A stretch of 64,000 bases of DNA from Roseimarinus sediminis (GCF_050433125.1 NZ_JBNPXV010000005.1:266493-330492), one strand, 5' to 3'. Counted from the stretch's first letter, positions 36,924 to 46,283 are shown. Made by a program: numbers and translations. Notes: generated by a model from the letters alone, not told the origin.

Positions 36924-38345
36924 TTAACCCCATTTATTGATTTTTGGTTGAAGATCGCTTAGCTCGGCAATTTTAACGGCCCGTTTTTCATCAATACTTT
37001 TACGGGCAGCAATGCCGATCAGTACGGCCATTGATCCATCTCGTCCATTGGAGGCATGATTCAGATTGGGTTGTGGTTCCTTTCCCCTGAGAATCTGATC
37101 CATCATAATGCTGTCGCCTCCCCAGTGACCACTTCTGACAAAAGGTAACTCCATCCGTTGGTGCTCTTCAAAATTCAGCTGGGTAATAATTTCATGATGT
37201 TTTAATTGAGCCCGGGTATGCGACGACTGGTCCATTTCTCGTTCGTAAATTGTGGATTGATCTTCCTGCGATGCTTCGAGCGAAGGAATGCCTTCCCAGG
37301 TTTCCATTCGTCCCTTCATGCCATTGAATGCCAGACGGAAGCCTTCAAAAGGAGAGTAGGTGGTAAGTGAATAACTCACCTGCACATTGTTGGCATATTT
37401 AATCTGAACAGCCATTTTATCGAAAATATCGATTTCTTCACGCCAAAGGCAATTGTCACGAATGTAGCCGTCGTGCTTTTCATGTTCAACATAAAGTTTC
37501 ATCGATGTTTCGTCGCGGGTAATGTCCCAATAAAATTTGCATTTCTTTTGATGAGGACAGGTCATGCAGCGTTCTCCTCTGAATTCATTGTTCTTGCCAT
37601 AATGCTCCAGATCGCCAAATGCATGTACCTCGACCGGATCGGATCCAATCCACCAGTTGAGCAGATCGAAGTGATGGGCTGATTTGTGTAAAAGCAGGGT
37701 GCCGCTTTTATCGCGTAAACCATGCCAGCGTCTGAAGTACGAGGCACCATGGTAGGTATTGAGGTACCAGTGAAAGTCGATGGAAGTAAGGTCTCCTACG
37801 GTTTTGTTTTCGAGTTGTTCTTTCAGGGTAGTAAAGATCTTTCCATAACGATAATTGAACCCCATAATGAGCTTTGCTTTTGATTGACGTTCAGCATCGA
37901 TGATGGCCTGGCATTTAATCTCATCGGTAGTCATCGGTTTTTCGGTGGCCACATTGATATTGTTGTTCAGTGCTTTCACTATGAACTCATCGTGGGTTGA
38001 ATCGACTGTTGTTACAAACAATAAATCGATGTCGGCCTTGCTGAGCATTTCGTCGAAGCTGGTAAATATCGGGCAATCAACGCCAATAAACGAACGTGCG
38101 TATTCAAGCCGCCCGGGATTGATATCGCACAAAGCTGAAAATTCGGCTACATCACTGTAGTTATCGACTACAAATTTTCCCCAGTATTTGATCGCCCTGA
38201 TTCCTGTGCCAACGATGGCCAGTTTCAACTTTTTTCCCTGCGCGTTGTTGATCATCATTGCAGCGCTGCTGTTACTAAGTAACATACCTGCTGCGACTGT
38301 GCCGGTGGTAGCTAAAAACCGGCGTCGGTTGGTGCTGAAGCTCAT
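36924..38345 (-). CDS. Tat-exported Gfo/Idh/MocA-family oxidoreductase
   Basis: A 473-residue NAD(P)-dependent sugar or inositol dehydrogenase-like protein. The N-terminus has a twin-arginine signal (NRRRFLATTGTVAAG), so it is exported folded to the periplasm. Seen: Rossmann motif IVGTGIRA near residue 43, EKPMTTD (cofactor-facing Glu-Lys-Pro typical of the family) near residue 134, and HKSAHHFDLLNWWIG with the catalytic histidine region. Glycan-processing members with Tat signals are often found in Bacteroidetes. It stands alone between mnmA and a divergent RNA helicase. Confidence 0.87.
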   Translation of the reverse strand: MSFSTNRRRFLATTGTVAAGMLLSNSSAAMMINNAQGKKLKLAIVGTGIRAIKYWGKFVVDNYSDVAEFSALCDINPGRLEYARSFIGVDCPIFTSFDEMLSKADIDLLFVTTVDSTHDEFIVKALNNNINVATEKPMTTDEIKCQAIIDAERQSKAKLIMGFNYRYGKIFTTLKEQLENKTVGDLTSIDFHWYLNTYHGASYFRRWHGLRDKSGTLLLHKSAHHFDLLNWWIGSDPVEVHAFGDLEHYGKNNEFRGERCMTCPHQKKCKFYWDITRDETSMKLYVEHEKHDGYIRDNCLWREEIDIFDKMAVQIKYANNVQVSYSLTTYSPFEGFRLAFNGMKGRMETWEGIPSLEASQEDQSTIYEREMDQSSHTRAQLKHHEIITQLNFEEHQRMELPFVRSGHWGGDSIMMDQILRGKEPQPNLNHASNGRDGSMAVLIGIAARKSIDEKRAVKIAELSDLQPKINKWG

Positions 38346-38554
38346 TTTATTATTGTTTTAGGTTGCTATGCTTATCAGGTTTCAGCCTTAAATTTACCGA
38401 TCATTTTACTGCTTCGCAACATGGCTGGCAATTTGTCTGTCTCTTTTAGACAAAAAGCAGCATCAAATTCCAATAACTTGTGCTTTATTTTGATGACGTT
38501 TGTATTAAAACATTGTGCATACCATCATGTTATTCCATCGAAATCGCTGCTTAA

Positions 38555-38586
38555 TTGGTGGTAGTGCCTACTTTTAGTTACTTTTG
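38555..38586 (+). promoter_or_regulatory. Promoter of the DEAD-box helicase gene
   Basis: TTG at 38555-38557 and TACTTTTG at 38579-38586, a perfect TAnnTTTG -7 box with a slightly long 21-base spacer. It lies 17 bases before the ATG. Confidence 0.5.
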
Positions 38587-38603
38587 CGACAAATTTTTAA
38601 TTA

Positions 38604-39923
38604 ATGGCAAGTTTCGAAGATTTTAAATTAACCAAATCGGTGATGAAAGGAGTTAATGAGATAGGTTTTATCCATCCAACTCCCATACAGGAACAGGCAA
38701 TTCCGGCCATCAAGGCAGGACAGGATGTTTTAGGTATCGCACAAACCGGTACGGGTAAAACAGCGGCCTACATTTTACCCATACTTACTAAACTGGTGAA
38801 AGCCGAAGGTGAAGATCCGAGGGCTGTGATTCTGGTTCCTACCAGGGAACTTTCAATACAGGTTGGTGAAGATCTGGCCGAACTGGCACAGTATACCAAC
38901 ATAAGGCATGCCGCAGTTTATGGGGGCGTAGGCTGGACCAAACACGCAGCCTTGCTCGATGAAGGAATCGATGTACTGGTGGCAACTCCGGGGCGTTTGC
39001 TCGATTTGTATCAGCACAATGTGCTTAGCCTGAAAAAAGTCAAAACGTTGGTAATTGACGAAGCCGACCGTATGCTCGATATGGGTTTCATGCCTCAGTT
39101 GCGAAATGTGTTCGACCGTTTACCTTCCAAACGTCAAAATCTGATGTTCTCAGCAACATTCTCGGGTAATATTGAAAAACTGACCGAAGAATTTCTGGCC
39201 TTTCCTCACCGTGTAGAGGTTGCGCCATCGGCAACTCCTGTCGAGCTGGTAAAACAGTATTGTTATCACGTACCCAATTTCCGCACAAAACTGAACTTAG
39301 TGGGGCATTTGTTGGCTGATGATGAGGAATTTCGAAAGGTGATCATCTTTTGTAAGACCAAAGTATCGGCCGAAGCGGTTTTCAAGGTAATTAAAAGAAA
39401 ATCGGAAGGAGAGAAGCGTATTTTACATTCGAACAAGGGACAGAGTGCACGAATTAATGCCATTACTGCTTTTAAAAACGATGAAGTGCGTATACTTATT
39501 TCGACCGATGTGTCGGCGCGCGGGATCGATGCCAGCAAAGTAAGCCATGTAATCAACTATGATGTTCCCACCAATTACGATGATTATATTCACCGGATTG
39601 GACGTACTGCCCGCGCTGGCAACGATGGTGTAGCCATTACGCTGCTCGATCCGTCGGAAGAATGGCACTTTGCCAAAATTGAAAAGCTGATCAGGATGAA
39701 CATTCCGGTATTGGAAATACCACAAGAAGTTACCGTGGTTGAAACCGAAAAAAACGATCGGCAGGCTCAATTACGCGAGATTGACCGTCAGCGTAAAATT
39801 GATGATCCCGAATACCAGGGAGCTTTTCATGAGAAAAAGCGCAAATTCACCCGTGAAGCGAAGGATTATACTGATAAGTTTGCACGTAAAAACCCACGCC
39901 AGAAAAGGAAAAAGAGGAAATAA
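38604..39923 (+). CDS. DEAD-box ATP-dependent RNA helicase (RhlE-type)
   Basis: A 439-residue helicase. Seen: Q motif (IHPTPIQEQAIP), Walker A AQTGTGKTAAY, PTRELSIQ, TPGRLLD, VIDEADRML, SAT, HRIGRTARAG, and a C-terminal basic tail (RKNPRQKRKKRK) for RNA binding. It unwinds structured RNA, probably in ribosome assembly or mRNA decay. Monocistronic, followed by a non-coding stretch with repeats. Confidence 0.93.
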   Translation: MASFEDFKLTKSVMKGVNEIGFIHPTPIQEQAIPAIKAGQDVLGIAQTGTGKTAAYILPILTKLVKAEGEDPRAVILVPTRELSIQVGEDLAELAQYTNIRHAAVYGGVGWTKHAALLDEGIDVLVATPGRLLDLYQHNVLSLKKVKTLVIDEADRMLDMGFMPQLRNVFDRLPSKRQNLMFSATFSGNIEKLTEEFLAFPHRVEVAPSATPVELVKQYCYHVPNFRTKLNLVGHLLADDEEFRKVIIFCKTKVSAEAVFKVIKRKSEGEKRILHSNKGQSARINAITAFKNDEVRILISTDVSARGIDASKVSHVINYDVPTNYDDYIHRIGRTARAGNDGVAITLLDPSEEWHFAKIEKLIRMNIPVLEIPQEVTVVETEKNDRQAQLREIDRQRKIDDPEYQGAFHEKKRKFTREAKDYTDKFARKNPRQKRKKRK

Positions 39924-39949
39924 AATTTCCCACTATAAAAGTAAAGAGT

Positions 39950-39985
39950 CAATGAGTCAATAAGTAAAAAGTCATTGACTCATTG
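39950..39985. repeat. Perfect 12-bp inverted repeat of GAGTCAAT words
   Basis: CAATGAGTCAAT (39950-39961) and ATTGACTCATTG (39974-39985) flank 12 bases. Further GTCA/AGTCA words continue to about 40055. There is no T-run, so it is not an ordinary terminator; such simple-word repeats are scattered between genes in many Bacteroidetes. Confidence 0.6.
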
Positions 39986-40055
39986 GTATACAAAATAGAA
40001 TGCTGTTGGATTGTGTATTGACTTATCAACTCCGTCACTTAGTCACTCAGCCTCT

Positions 40056-40550
40056 CTAATTCCCTTCTTCCATATCGAACTGCAGCTGAACCATTTTAAT
40101 GGCTGTAACGGCTGCCTCGTCGCCCTTATTGCCCAGTTTGCCACCAGCGCGGTCGAGGGCCTGTTGTTCGTTGTCGGTGGTAAGTACGCCGAAAATTACA
40201 GGCAGACTGTAATTTATGTTCAGGCTGGTAGTGCCCTGGGTCACTCCCTGGCAAATGAAATCGAAGTGACGGGTTTCTCCCTGAATTACACATCCAAGCA
40301 GGATAATGGCATTCACGTCGGTGTATTCGGCCATGAACTGCCCACCCAGCGTAAGTTCAAATGTTCCGGGAACATGTTTAACAATGATGTTTTCTTCTTT
40401 GGCTCCGTGCCTGATAAGTGTGTCAACTGCCCCTTTGGCCAATGCTCCTGTGATGTCGTAATTCCACTCGGCTACTACAATGCCAAATTTCATTTCTTCG
40501 GCCGAAGGAACCGAATTCAAATCGTATGCCGATAAATCTTTAGTTGCCAT
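40056..40550 (-). CDS. ribH: 6,7-dimethyl-8-ribityllumazine synthase
   Basis: A 164-residue enzyme that makes lumazine from 5-amino-6-ribitylaminouracil and 3,4-dihydroxybutanone phosphate, the penultimate step of riboflavin synthesis. Seen: VAEWNYDIT (ring binding), VPGTFELTLGGQ, ILLGCVIQGETRHFDFIC (Gly-Glu-Thr-Arg phosphate site and catalytic His), PVIFGVLTTDNEQQALDR. It assembles into icosahedral capsids. It follows the TPR gene across a small terminator. Confidence 0.95.
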   Translation of the reverse strand: MATKDLSAYDLNSVPSAEEMKFGIVVAEWNYDITGALAKGAVDTLIRHGAKEENIIVKHVPGTFELTLGGQFMAEYTDVNAIILLGCVIQGETRHFDFICQGVTQGTTSLNINYSLPVIFGVLTTDNEQQALDRAGGKLGNKGDEAAVTAIKMVQLQFDMEEGN

Positions 40551-40581
40551 AATTTCCTGTTTTGAAATGCAAGATAAACAA

Positions 40582-40610
40582 AAACGGGCTGACCTTAAAG
40601 GCGCCCGTTT
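40582..40610 (-). terminator. Hairpin between TPR gene and ribH
   Basis: Inverted repeat AAACGGGC (40582-40589) / GCCCGTTT (40603-40610), followed on the minus strand by a T-rich tail. It may end the TPR transcript or attenuate readthrough into ribH. Confidence 0.65.
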
Positions 40611-40630
40611 GTATTTTTATCAATGTGCTT

Positions 40631-41308
40631 TTATTGTTTTAAACGAGCAATGCTCTTTTCAACATTAACAGTTTCGGTTCCGCTTGGGTATTCCTTCATG
40701 ATTTTTTCATAGGTTGCCAAAGCTTTCTGGGTATCACCACTGGCCTCGTAGGCAAGCGCTAATTTATTCATAATGGCCGGAGAAGTGAAATCATTCTCAT
40801 TTTTCTTCAGTGCCGATTGATAAGCTGATATGGCTTTTGAATATTGTTCCATTTCAACATAGGCATCCCCTTTGGCCGATTCGGTCATTGGTGCAAGTAG
40901 CATATCGTCGGTATCGAACTGATTCAGATAATCGATGGCAGTTTCATACTCGCCAAGATGCAGGTAAGCAATTCCTGTATAGTAACGCGACAGATTCGCA
41001 GCATCGGTGCCTCCGTAATTATCGATGATGTCGAGGAATCCAAGTGTTACACCATCGCCATTGATGGCCACGGCAAACGAATCGGTACTAAAATAATTTT
41101 GAGCAGCATACATTTGCTCCTGCGCTTCGAGGTTACGCGGAGCAACATAATACTTTTGATATCCGATTACTCCTAAAATTACTACGATTAAACCGCCAAT
41201 CACATAAAGTACAAGGTTCAGGTGATTTTCGAGAAATTGTTCAGTTTTGGTCAACGCTTCTTCAACGTCTTTCAATCCATCTTCCTGATGATGCTTATTT
41301 TTTACCAT
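40631..41308 (-). CDS. Membrane-anchored tetratricopeptide-repeat protein
   Basis: About 225 residues with one membrane helix near the N-terminus (LVLYVIGGLIVVILGVIGY, ~residues 32-50) and TPR repeats behind it (SRYYTGIAYLHLGEYETAIDYL, YSKAISAYQSALK, LALAYEASGDTQKALATY). It should face the periplasm. ATG at 41308 (MVKNKHHQ) is preferred because the upstream start adds only seven residues. It belongs with ribH and recF in a neighbourhood common to Bacteroidetes; the function is unknown, probably envelope assembly or proteostasis. Confidence 0.82.
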   Translation of the reverse strand: MVKNKHHQEDGLKDVEEALTKTEQFLENHLNLVLYVIGGLIVVILGVIGYQKYYVAPRNLEAQEQMYAAQNYFSTDSFAVAINGDGVTLGFLDIIDNYGGTDAANLSRYYTGIAYLHLGEYETAIDYLNQFDTDDMLLAPMTESAKGDAYVEMEQYSKAISAYQSALKKNENDFTSPAIMNKLALAYEASGDTQKALATYEKIMKEYPSGTETVNVEKSIARLKQ

Positions 41309-41445
41309 GGTTAAAATCTGTTTTTTCAATTGCCCACAAAAATAATTTTTTTTGGTTTAAACCACTCATTTTGCCTGATAAATTTATCAAATAGCTGTAA
41401 TGGCAATGAATACAGTAATTTAAGAAAGTGAAGTGAACATTCGTC

Positions 41446-42036
41446 TTAAAATTGCATCGAGAATGAAAGCCCGGCACTGCTTGTAAAGGAGTCGATCCAT
41501 GGACTAACTATTAGCTGATATTGTTGGTGATGAATAGCATACATTACCCAATCGAAGGCCATAAGAAAAGCTCCCTGAAGGATGATTGCATTGCCGTAAC
41601 CCGTCAGGCGATCGGCATGAAGTGCTTTGTTTCGGGCTATTTCCCTTAAAAGAAAACCGGTCATGATATAGGCTGCGTCGAGCCCTGCATTGAACAAATA
41701 GGCTTTTTGATAGCCATGAAGGGTGCTGAGCAGCTCACCTGCATTTGCAGCATCGCTTCCGCCAAAATATCCTGCTGCCGCAATGCCTAAATTGATCGTA
41801 TTCCAGGCTGCTGTCATCTGCCAGAAATATTTTGACTTGCCCTGCATATTCAATGAAAGTACAGTACCTGCCAGCAAATTGGCTGCTCCCCAGCTTCCTA
41901 ATACCAGCATGCCTTTTTTGTTCAGTTCGGAGAAATGTACATCGATTGAACTGAAGGTTTGATGTGCCTGTACCTGTGCGCTGACCGCAAACACGGTAAA
42001 AAGAAACAGAACCAGTAATAAGTGCTTTTTCAACAT
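41446..42036 (-). CDS. Exported membrane protein of unknown function
   Basis: About 196 residues; signal peptide MLKKHLLLVLFLFTVFAVSAQ followed by three to four hydrophobic stretches (MLVLGSWGAANLLAGTVLSL; WNTINLGIAAAGYFGG; AYIMTGFLL; IILQGAFLMAFDWVMYAI) and an aromatic-ended tail SFSMQF. Similar proteins of about this size occur in Bacteroidetes (possibly the DUF6992 group) but I am not certain. Start moved to 42036 to fit the signal peptide. Divergent from recF. Confidence 0.6.
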   Translation of the reverse strand: MLKKHLLLVLFLFTVFAVSAQVQAHQTFSSIDVHFSELNKKGMLVLGSWGAANLLAGTVLSLNMQGKSKYFWQMTAAWNTINLGIAAAGYFGGSDAANAGELLSTLHGYQKAYLFNAGLDAAYIMTGFLLREIARNKALHADRLTGYGNAIILQGAFLMAFDWVMYAIHHQQYQLIVSPWIDSFTSSAGLSFSMQF

Positions 42037-42136
42037 GCTAAAGAAACATTCCAATTGCTGTAGCTGTTCACTACTTTTGAAATTAAAGCTTAGCGAATTG
42101 TGATAATTTTAGCAATTTTGTCGGAAATTGAATTTT

Positions 42137-43240
42137 ATGTATCTGAAATCACTTTCACTTCTCGATTATAAAAACATTGAACAGGCAGAGATCAATTTCA
42201 ACCCCAGGCTCAATTGCTTTTTGGGTGACAATGGTGCAGGTAAAACCAACCTGCTCGATGCCATTTATTATCTCTCTTTTTGCAAAAGCTTTTTTAATGC
42301 GATGGATGTACAAAACATCAGGCACGAATGTGAAATGTTTATGGTGCAGGGGCGCTATTCGCGCGACGAGGACGAGGAGCTGATTTCAGCCGGATTTAAG
42401 CTGGGATATAAAAAACAGTTTAAGCGTAATCATAAGGTTTACAAGCGTCTGAGCGATCATATCGGCTTGTTTCCACTGGTAATGATTTCCCCTTCGGATA
42501 GTAATCTGATAAGCGGGAGCAGTGAAGAACGAAGAAAGTTTATGGATGGTGTTATTTCGCAGTTCGACCGTGCTTTTCTCGATGCACTGATGCGATACAA
42601 CCGCACTTTATTACAACGTAACAACCTACTGAAACAGTTTGCCGAGCGTAAGCGTTTCGATGCAGATACCTTGTCGATTTACGACGAGCAGCTGGTTGAA
42701 TACGGAAGTTATATCTATGAAAAGCGAAGCACTTTCATCAACGAAATCATTCCGGTTTTTCAACATTTTTATGAATATGTTTCAGGTGGAAAGGAAAAAG
42801 TGGCACTTACCTATCAATCATCTTTGCGTGAAGGCAATTTTCTGGAGCAGATTAGAAGTCAGCATCAGCGCGACCGCATGTTACAGCATACCAGTGTAGG
42901 CATTCATCGCGATGATCTTCAGCTCGATTTGGGAGCCCATCCGATAAGAAAACTGGGGTCGCAGGGGCAAACGAAAACCTATCTGCTGGCCTTGAAATTT
43001 GCCCAGTTTGAATACCTCAAAAATGCGAGCGGGATCAAACCCATTCTCTTGCTTGACGATATTTTTGATAAGCTGGATGCCGGAAGGGTAGGGCAAATTA
43101 TCAGGCTGGTATCTGAAGAACAGTTTGGACAGATATTTATTACCGATACCAACCGTGAGCATCTCGAAGGAATACTCAATAAAATGGATACTTCAAACAG
43201 TATTTTTAAAATAGAACAGGGAAAAGTTGTCAACCGATGA
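42137..43240 (+). CDS. recF: DNA replication and repair protein RecF
   Basis: A 367-residue SMC-like ATPase that loads RecA at single-strand gaps. Seen: LDYKNIEQAEINF, Walker A GDNGAGKTNLLDAI (residues ~30-43), the SSEERRKFMDGVIS region, and the C-terminal signature/Walker B ILLLDDIFDKLDAGR followed by ITDTNREHL. ATG at 42137 is preferred over the upstream TTG at 42128. It overlaps the next gene by four bases (ATGA), implying translational coupling. Confidence 0.95.
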   Translation: MYLKSLSLLDYKNIEQAEINFNPRLNCFLGDNGAGKTNLLDAIYYLSFCKSFFNAMDVQNIRHECEMFMVQGRYSRDEDEELISAGFKLGYKKQFKRNHKVYKRLSDHIGLFPLVMISPSDSNLISGSSEERRKFMDGVISQFDRAFLDALMRYNRTLLQRNNLLKQFAERKRFDADTLSIYDEQLVEYGSYIYEKRSTFINEIIPVFQHFYEYVSGGKEKVALTYQSSLREGNFLEQIRSQHQRDRMLQHTSVGIHRDDLQLDLGAHPIRKLGSQGQTKTYLLALKFAQFEYLKNASGIKPILLLDDIFDKLDAGRVGQIIRLVSEEQFGQIFITDTNREHLEGILNKMDTSNSIFKIEQGKVVNR

Positions 43241-43527
43241 GAAGAAAAGAAACCCAGAATATCAGCGACATCCTAAAACAGGTAGTGAAGGAATCGAGTT
43301 ATGAAAAGAAACTACGTGAAACCAAATTAATTGCAAACTGGGAAAAAGTGCTGGGAAAAGGAATTGCACAATCGACCTCCAGAATTTACATTCTGAACAA
43401 AACCCTGTTTGTACACATCAGCTCTCCCGTTGTTCGCCATGAATTGTTTATGATGCGAACCCGCATACAGGAAGCACTTAACGAAAGTGTTGGATCAAAA
43501 ATAATTGAGAATATTATATTCAGGTAA
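43237..43527 (+). CDS. DUF721-family protein
   Basis: A 96-residue DciA-like (DUF721) protein. Seen: basic N-terminus RRKETQNISDILKQVVKES, central NWEKVLGKGIAQSTSRIYILNKTLFVHISSPVVRHEL typical of the family, and a short C-terminal strand NIIF. DciA-type proteins are helicase-loading factors in many bacteria; family membership is likely but the helicase role is by analogy. ATGA overlap with recF. Confidence 0.85.
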   Translation: MRRKETQNISDILKQVVKESSYEKKLRETKLIANWEKVLGKGIAQSTSRIYILNKTLFVHISSPVVRHELFMMRTRIQEALNESVGSKIIENIIFR

Positions 43528-43532
43528 GCTTT

Positions 43533-44306
43533 ATGACAACTCGTTTATTTTTTTCGGCTTTGTTTGTTTTCAATTTCCTTTCATTGGCACTTTTGGGCGG
43601 ACAGCGAAGCAACAATTTAAAGGTTTTTGATTGGACCCTGGCTGGTCAGTTGCTATCACACGGCGAAGAGAAAAATAACTCAGCCGAACCCTTGTTGTTC
43701 TCAGAGGCGATCGTAAAAGGCAGGGTGCTTCAGGTCAGAATCGATGTTTCGGATGAGAATTTTGCAGCTGCAGTGCTGAATTTGTATTTCGAACCTGGTT
43801 TCTTTGCGGTGTATGTTAATGATGAATTGATTGAAAGTGAATTAAATGGAGATAACTTTCATGCAGATATTAGCCGTTTTGCTGACGCTGGTACCATCCT
43901 CTTGCAATTGCAGGTAAAAAAGGAGCTTGATGCTTCAATGCTGAAGCGTTGGCTTACGCGATGGTCGGTCGATTTCCATACCGACGTGGTACTATGCCAT
44001 GCAGTGCTGAGCGATGATTCTTTTTTGGGAGGCAAAATGCTGGAGCTTGTGGTTAAAAATTATGCAGCAACCGATGTCGACGGGAAGGTATATGCCCGGA
44101 TCTACGATGCCGGGAGCTGGGAATTAATTGCCGAAAATAACAATTGTGCATTTTCTCGATCGGGAATCGACGCAAGCATCGAGATTAGCTTTCCCGAATT
44201 CCCGGAAAATTATTTAGGAAAGTTGGTTTTTGCCGAAATAGTAATGGTTGATAAAGACAAAAACGAAGAAGTAATCGATCAGCTCGATTTACCCCTTCGT
44301 TTCTGA
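43533..44306 (+). CDS. Exported beta-sandwich protein of unknown function
   Basis: A 257-residue exported protein with an N-terminal hydrophobic signal (LFFSALFVFNFLSLALLG). The middle (NLYFEPGFFAVYVNDELIESELNGDNFHADISRFADAGTI) resembles the sugar-binding jelly roll of GH2-type proteins (ornament xxxVNGxxV ... DIS/LxxF), followed by an Ig-like domain. I find no catalytic residues. It begins six bases after DUF721 and is probably in the recF operon. Confidence 0.65.
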   Translation: MTTRLFFSALFVFNFLSLALLGGQRSNNLKVFDWTLAGQLLSHGEEKNNSAEPLLFSEAIVKGRVLQVRIDVSDENFAAAVLNLYFEPGFFAVYVNDELIESELNGDNFHADISRFADAGTILLQLQVKKELDASMLKRWLTRWSVDFHTDVVLCHAVLSDDSFLGGKMLELVVKNYAATDVDGKVYARIYDAGSWELIAENNNCAFSRSGIDASIEISFPEFPENYLGKLVFAEIVMVDKDKNEEVIDQLDLPLRF

Positions 44307-44325
44307 ATTTTATAGCTAACCGGGT

Positions 44326-45195
44326 TTAAAATTTGAAATTGAGCCCGATCCCCAAAAGTTCTTTAAACTGAATTTTTGCTGTATCGTCTACCGGATCTTT
44401 GATGTCTTCATCATAAATCAAGCGGGTATTGATTTGTGCACTCAGGTAATCATTAATTTTCATATTGATCCCTAATTTCCAGTCAACATCGATGTTTTGA
44501 GGCTCATCGAGGTAATTGGAAAAAAGCCCCAGTTCGGTGGCAAGGTCAACATTTTTAACAATCGGGGTTTTCAGGGTAGCCAGCATAGTGGCACCCAGCT
44601 CCATGCGTGTAGTTGCATCGGCTGTTTCGAGGCCATAATTGGTCGCGTCGATCTCATCGTCGGTAACAATCGTCATTTTGCCCGATAAAGGAGAAAGCAT
44701 CAGCTTGAAAAATTCAACTGGCTGATATTCCATACCTGCTGTAAGCGAGAGGTAGGCCGGGGATAGAAAGTTAGAAGTTTTTACCGTGTTGGTGGCATCG
44801 CTGTAACCTGGTGCAAACTGCGATTTAAAAGAAAATCCCAGATTGTAGCTCCAAAAACCGGAAGCCTTCAATCCGACATTCGATGCAAAATCGATCAGGT
44901 CTTCACTCTTTTGTATTTCTAATCCTTCCACCTTTGAGAGACCGTATCCCACATCCATCAGATTTTCCCATTTTACCCCCGATTTTTCATAGCGGGCAAA
45001 ATATTTGAATTTACTCACTCCGGCCACCGAATTTTGTCCTCCGGCCGACCAGTTGGTAAACGAAACCTGGGTGAAATTCAAGGTGAAATCACCTCCGTTT
45101 TTCCAGTAGGTGGTGTCGCTCACTGTCTGTCCGAAGCCAGAATTAAATGCGAGCAACAAAATGAGTAGTAAGCCTAAGTGCTTCACTGTTTTCAT
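44326..45195 (-). CDS. DUF3078-family outer-membrane protein
   Basis: A 289-residue protein with signal peptide ending SGFG. It has the DUF3078 words VSDTTYWKNGGDFTLNFTQVSFTNWSAGGQNS at the start and FKELLGIGLNFKF at the end, with many amphipathic beta strands ending in aromatic residues, indicating an outer-membrane beta-barrel. Function unknown. It is separated from the MscS gene by a perfect inverted repeat and is convergent with the recF-operon hypothetical gene. Confidence 0.8.
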   Translation of the reverse strand: MKTVKHLGLLLILLLAFNSGFGQTVSDTTYWKNGGDFTLNFTQVSFTNWSAGGQNSVAGVSKFKYFARYEKSGVKWENLMDVGYGLSKVEGLEIQKSEDLIDFASNVGLKASGFWSYNLGFSFKSQFAPGYSDATNTVKTSNFLSPAYLSLTAGMEYQPVEFFKLMLSPLSGKMTIVTDDEIDATNYGLETADATTRMELGATMLATLKTPIVKNVDLATELGLFSNYLDEPQNIDVDWKLGINMKINDYLSAQINTRLIYDEDIKDPVDDTAKIQFKELLGIGLNFKF

Positions 45196-45236
45196 GCTAA
45201 AGTTATTTTTTATGAATGATTTTTTTCTTCTGCATA

Positions 45237-45278
45237 AATGACCAGTATTTACTTCTATAGCAGAAAATACTGGTCATT
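45237..45278. repeat. Perfect 14-bp inverted repeat between mscS and DUF3078 gene
   Basis: AATGACCAGTATTT (45237-45250) and AAATACTGGTCATT (45265-45278) with a 14-base loop. No T-run on either strand, so it might be an operator or an RNA hairpin instead of a terminator. Confidence 0.6.
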
Positions 45279-45306
45279 ATCGTTCTAAATTATCTGAATC
45301 AAATAT

Positions 45307-46131
45307 TTATGCGTCTTTCTTTAAATGCACATCCATTTGCGGAAAAGGAATATTGATGCCTTTAAGGTTGAACGTTTTGAAAACTTTTTCATTCATGTCG
45401 AAGAAAACGCTCCAGTAATTGGGTGCATCGACCCACACACGTACTACAATGTTTACCGAACTGTCGGCCATTTCCTTTAAAGCCACAAAAGGTGCAGGAG
45501 TTTTCAAAATAAGTTCGTTGGCTTCGATCAGCTCCATTAATGTTGCTTTGGCCGTATCGTAATCCTGCTCATAGCCAATACCGAAAACAAAGTCGACTCT
45601 TCGTTGTGCTTCTTTTGAATAGTTGACAATCGATTCGGAATAGATTTTTCCGTTTGGAATAATGATGGTAACATTATCGGGAGTATTTAAAATTGTATTG
45701 AAAAGTTGAATCTCCTTTACGGTTCCTGCATGCCCCAGTGCCTGAATGTAATCGCCTACTTTAAAAGGATGAAAAGTAAGCACCATTACACCTCCGGCAA
45801 AATTTTGTAAAGTCCCCGAAAGTGCCATGCCCACAGCCAAACCTGCAGCACCCAGAATAGCAATAAACGAAGTCATTTGAATGCCAATCATGGTCATGAT
45901 ACTGATCACAAGCAAAACCTTGAGCAACATCGATACGAACGACTTGATAAAGCTGGTAAGTGATGGATCGGAAATTTTTTTCTCTACAGCTGAATTAACT
46001 CCTCTCACGATGAATTTAATCACCCATAAACCAACAATTAATACCACAATTGCTCCCAAAACCTTCATTCCATACAGGCTAAGGTATTCTTTAAGCAAAT
46101 TGATAACGTTTTCAAATTTTTCTGTTTCCAT
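45307..46131 (-). CDS. Small-conductance mechanosensitive channel (MscS)
   Basis: About 274 residues: three N-terminal membrane helices (around residues 20-40, 63-85, 90-110) with the pore helix LGAAGLAVGMALSGTLQNFAGGVMVL, the MscS beta domain (HPFKVGDYIQALGHAGTVKEI) and the C-terminal alpha/beta domain with VWVDAPNYWSVFFDMNEKVFKTF. It opens when membrane tension rises under hypo-osmotic shock. Start at METEKF (46131) is preferred; a longer in-frame reading up to 46311 covers a promoter-terminator stretch and lacks conservation. Preceded by candidate small RNA copy 2. Confidence 0.9.
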   Translation of the reverse strand: METEKFENVINLLKEYLSLYGMKVLGAIVVLIVGLWVIKFIVRGVNSAVEKKISDPSLTSFIKSFVSMLLKVLLVISIMTMIGIQMTSFIAILGAAGLAVGMALSGTLQNFAGGVMVLTFHPFKVGDYIQALGHAGTVKEIQLFNTILNTPDNVTIIIPNGKIYSESIVNYSKEAQRRVDFVFGIGYEQDYDTAKATLMELIEANELILKTPAPFVALKEMADSSVNIVVRVWVDAPNYWSVFFDMNEKVFKTFNLKGINIPFPQMDVHLKKDA

Positions 46132-46283
46132 AATATTAAGAATTGAAATTTTACAAAAGTTACAATAATATTTCAGAAAAAACAGCGAAAAGTAGTTGCT
46201 GTAGGTAATGTCTGAATAAAAAATTTCAAGAAGTAAGGTATAATGATTTGATTGTAAACCTTTGTCAGGAGAAGAAATTATGT

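Noticed and set aside
39739..39963. Plus-strand frame at the 3' end of the helicase gene
   Set aside because: Shadow frame in the basic tail coding region of the helicase.
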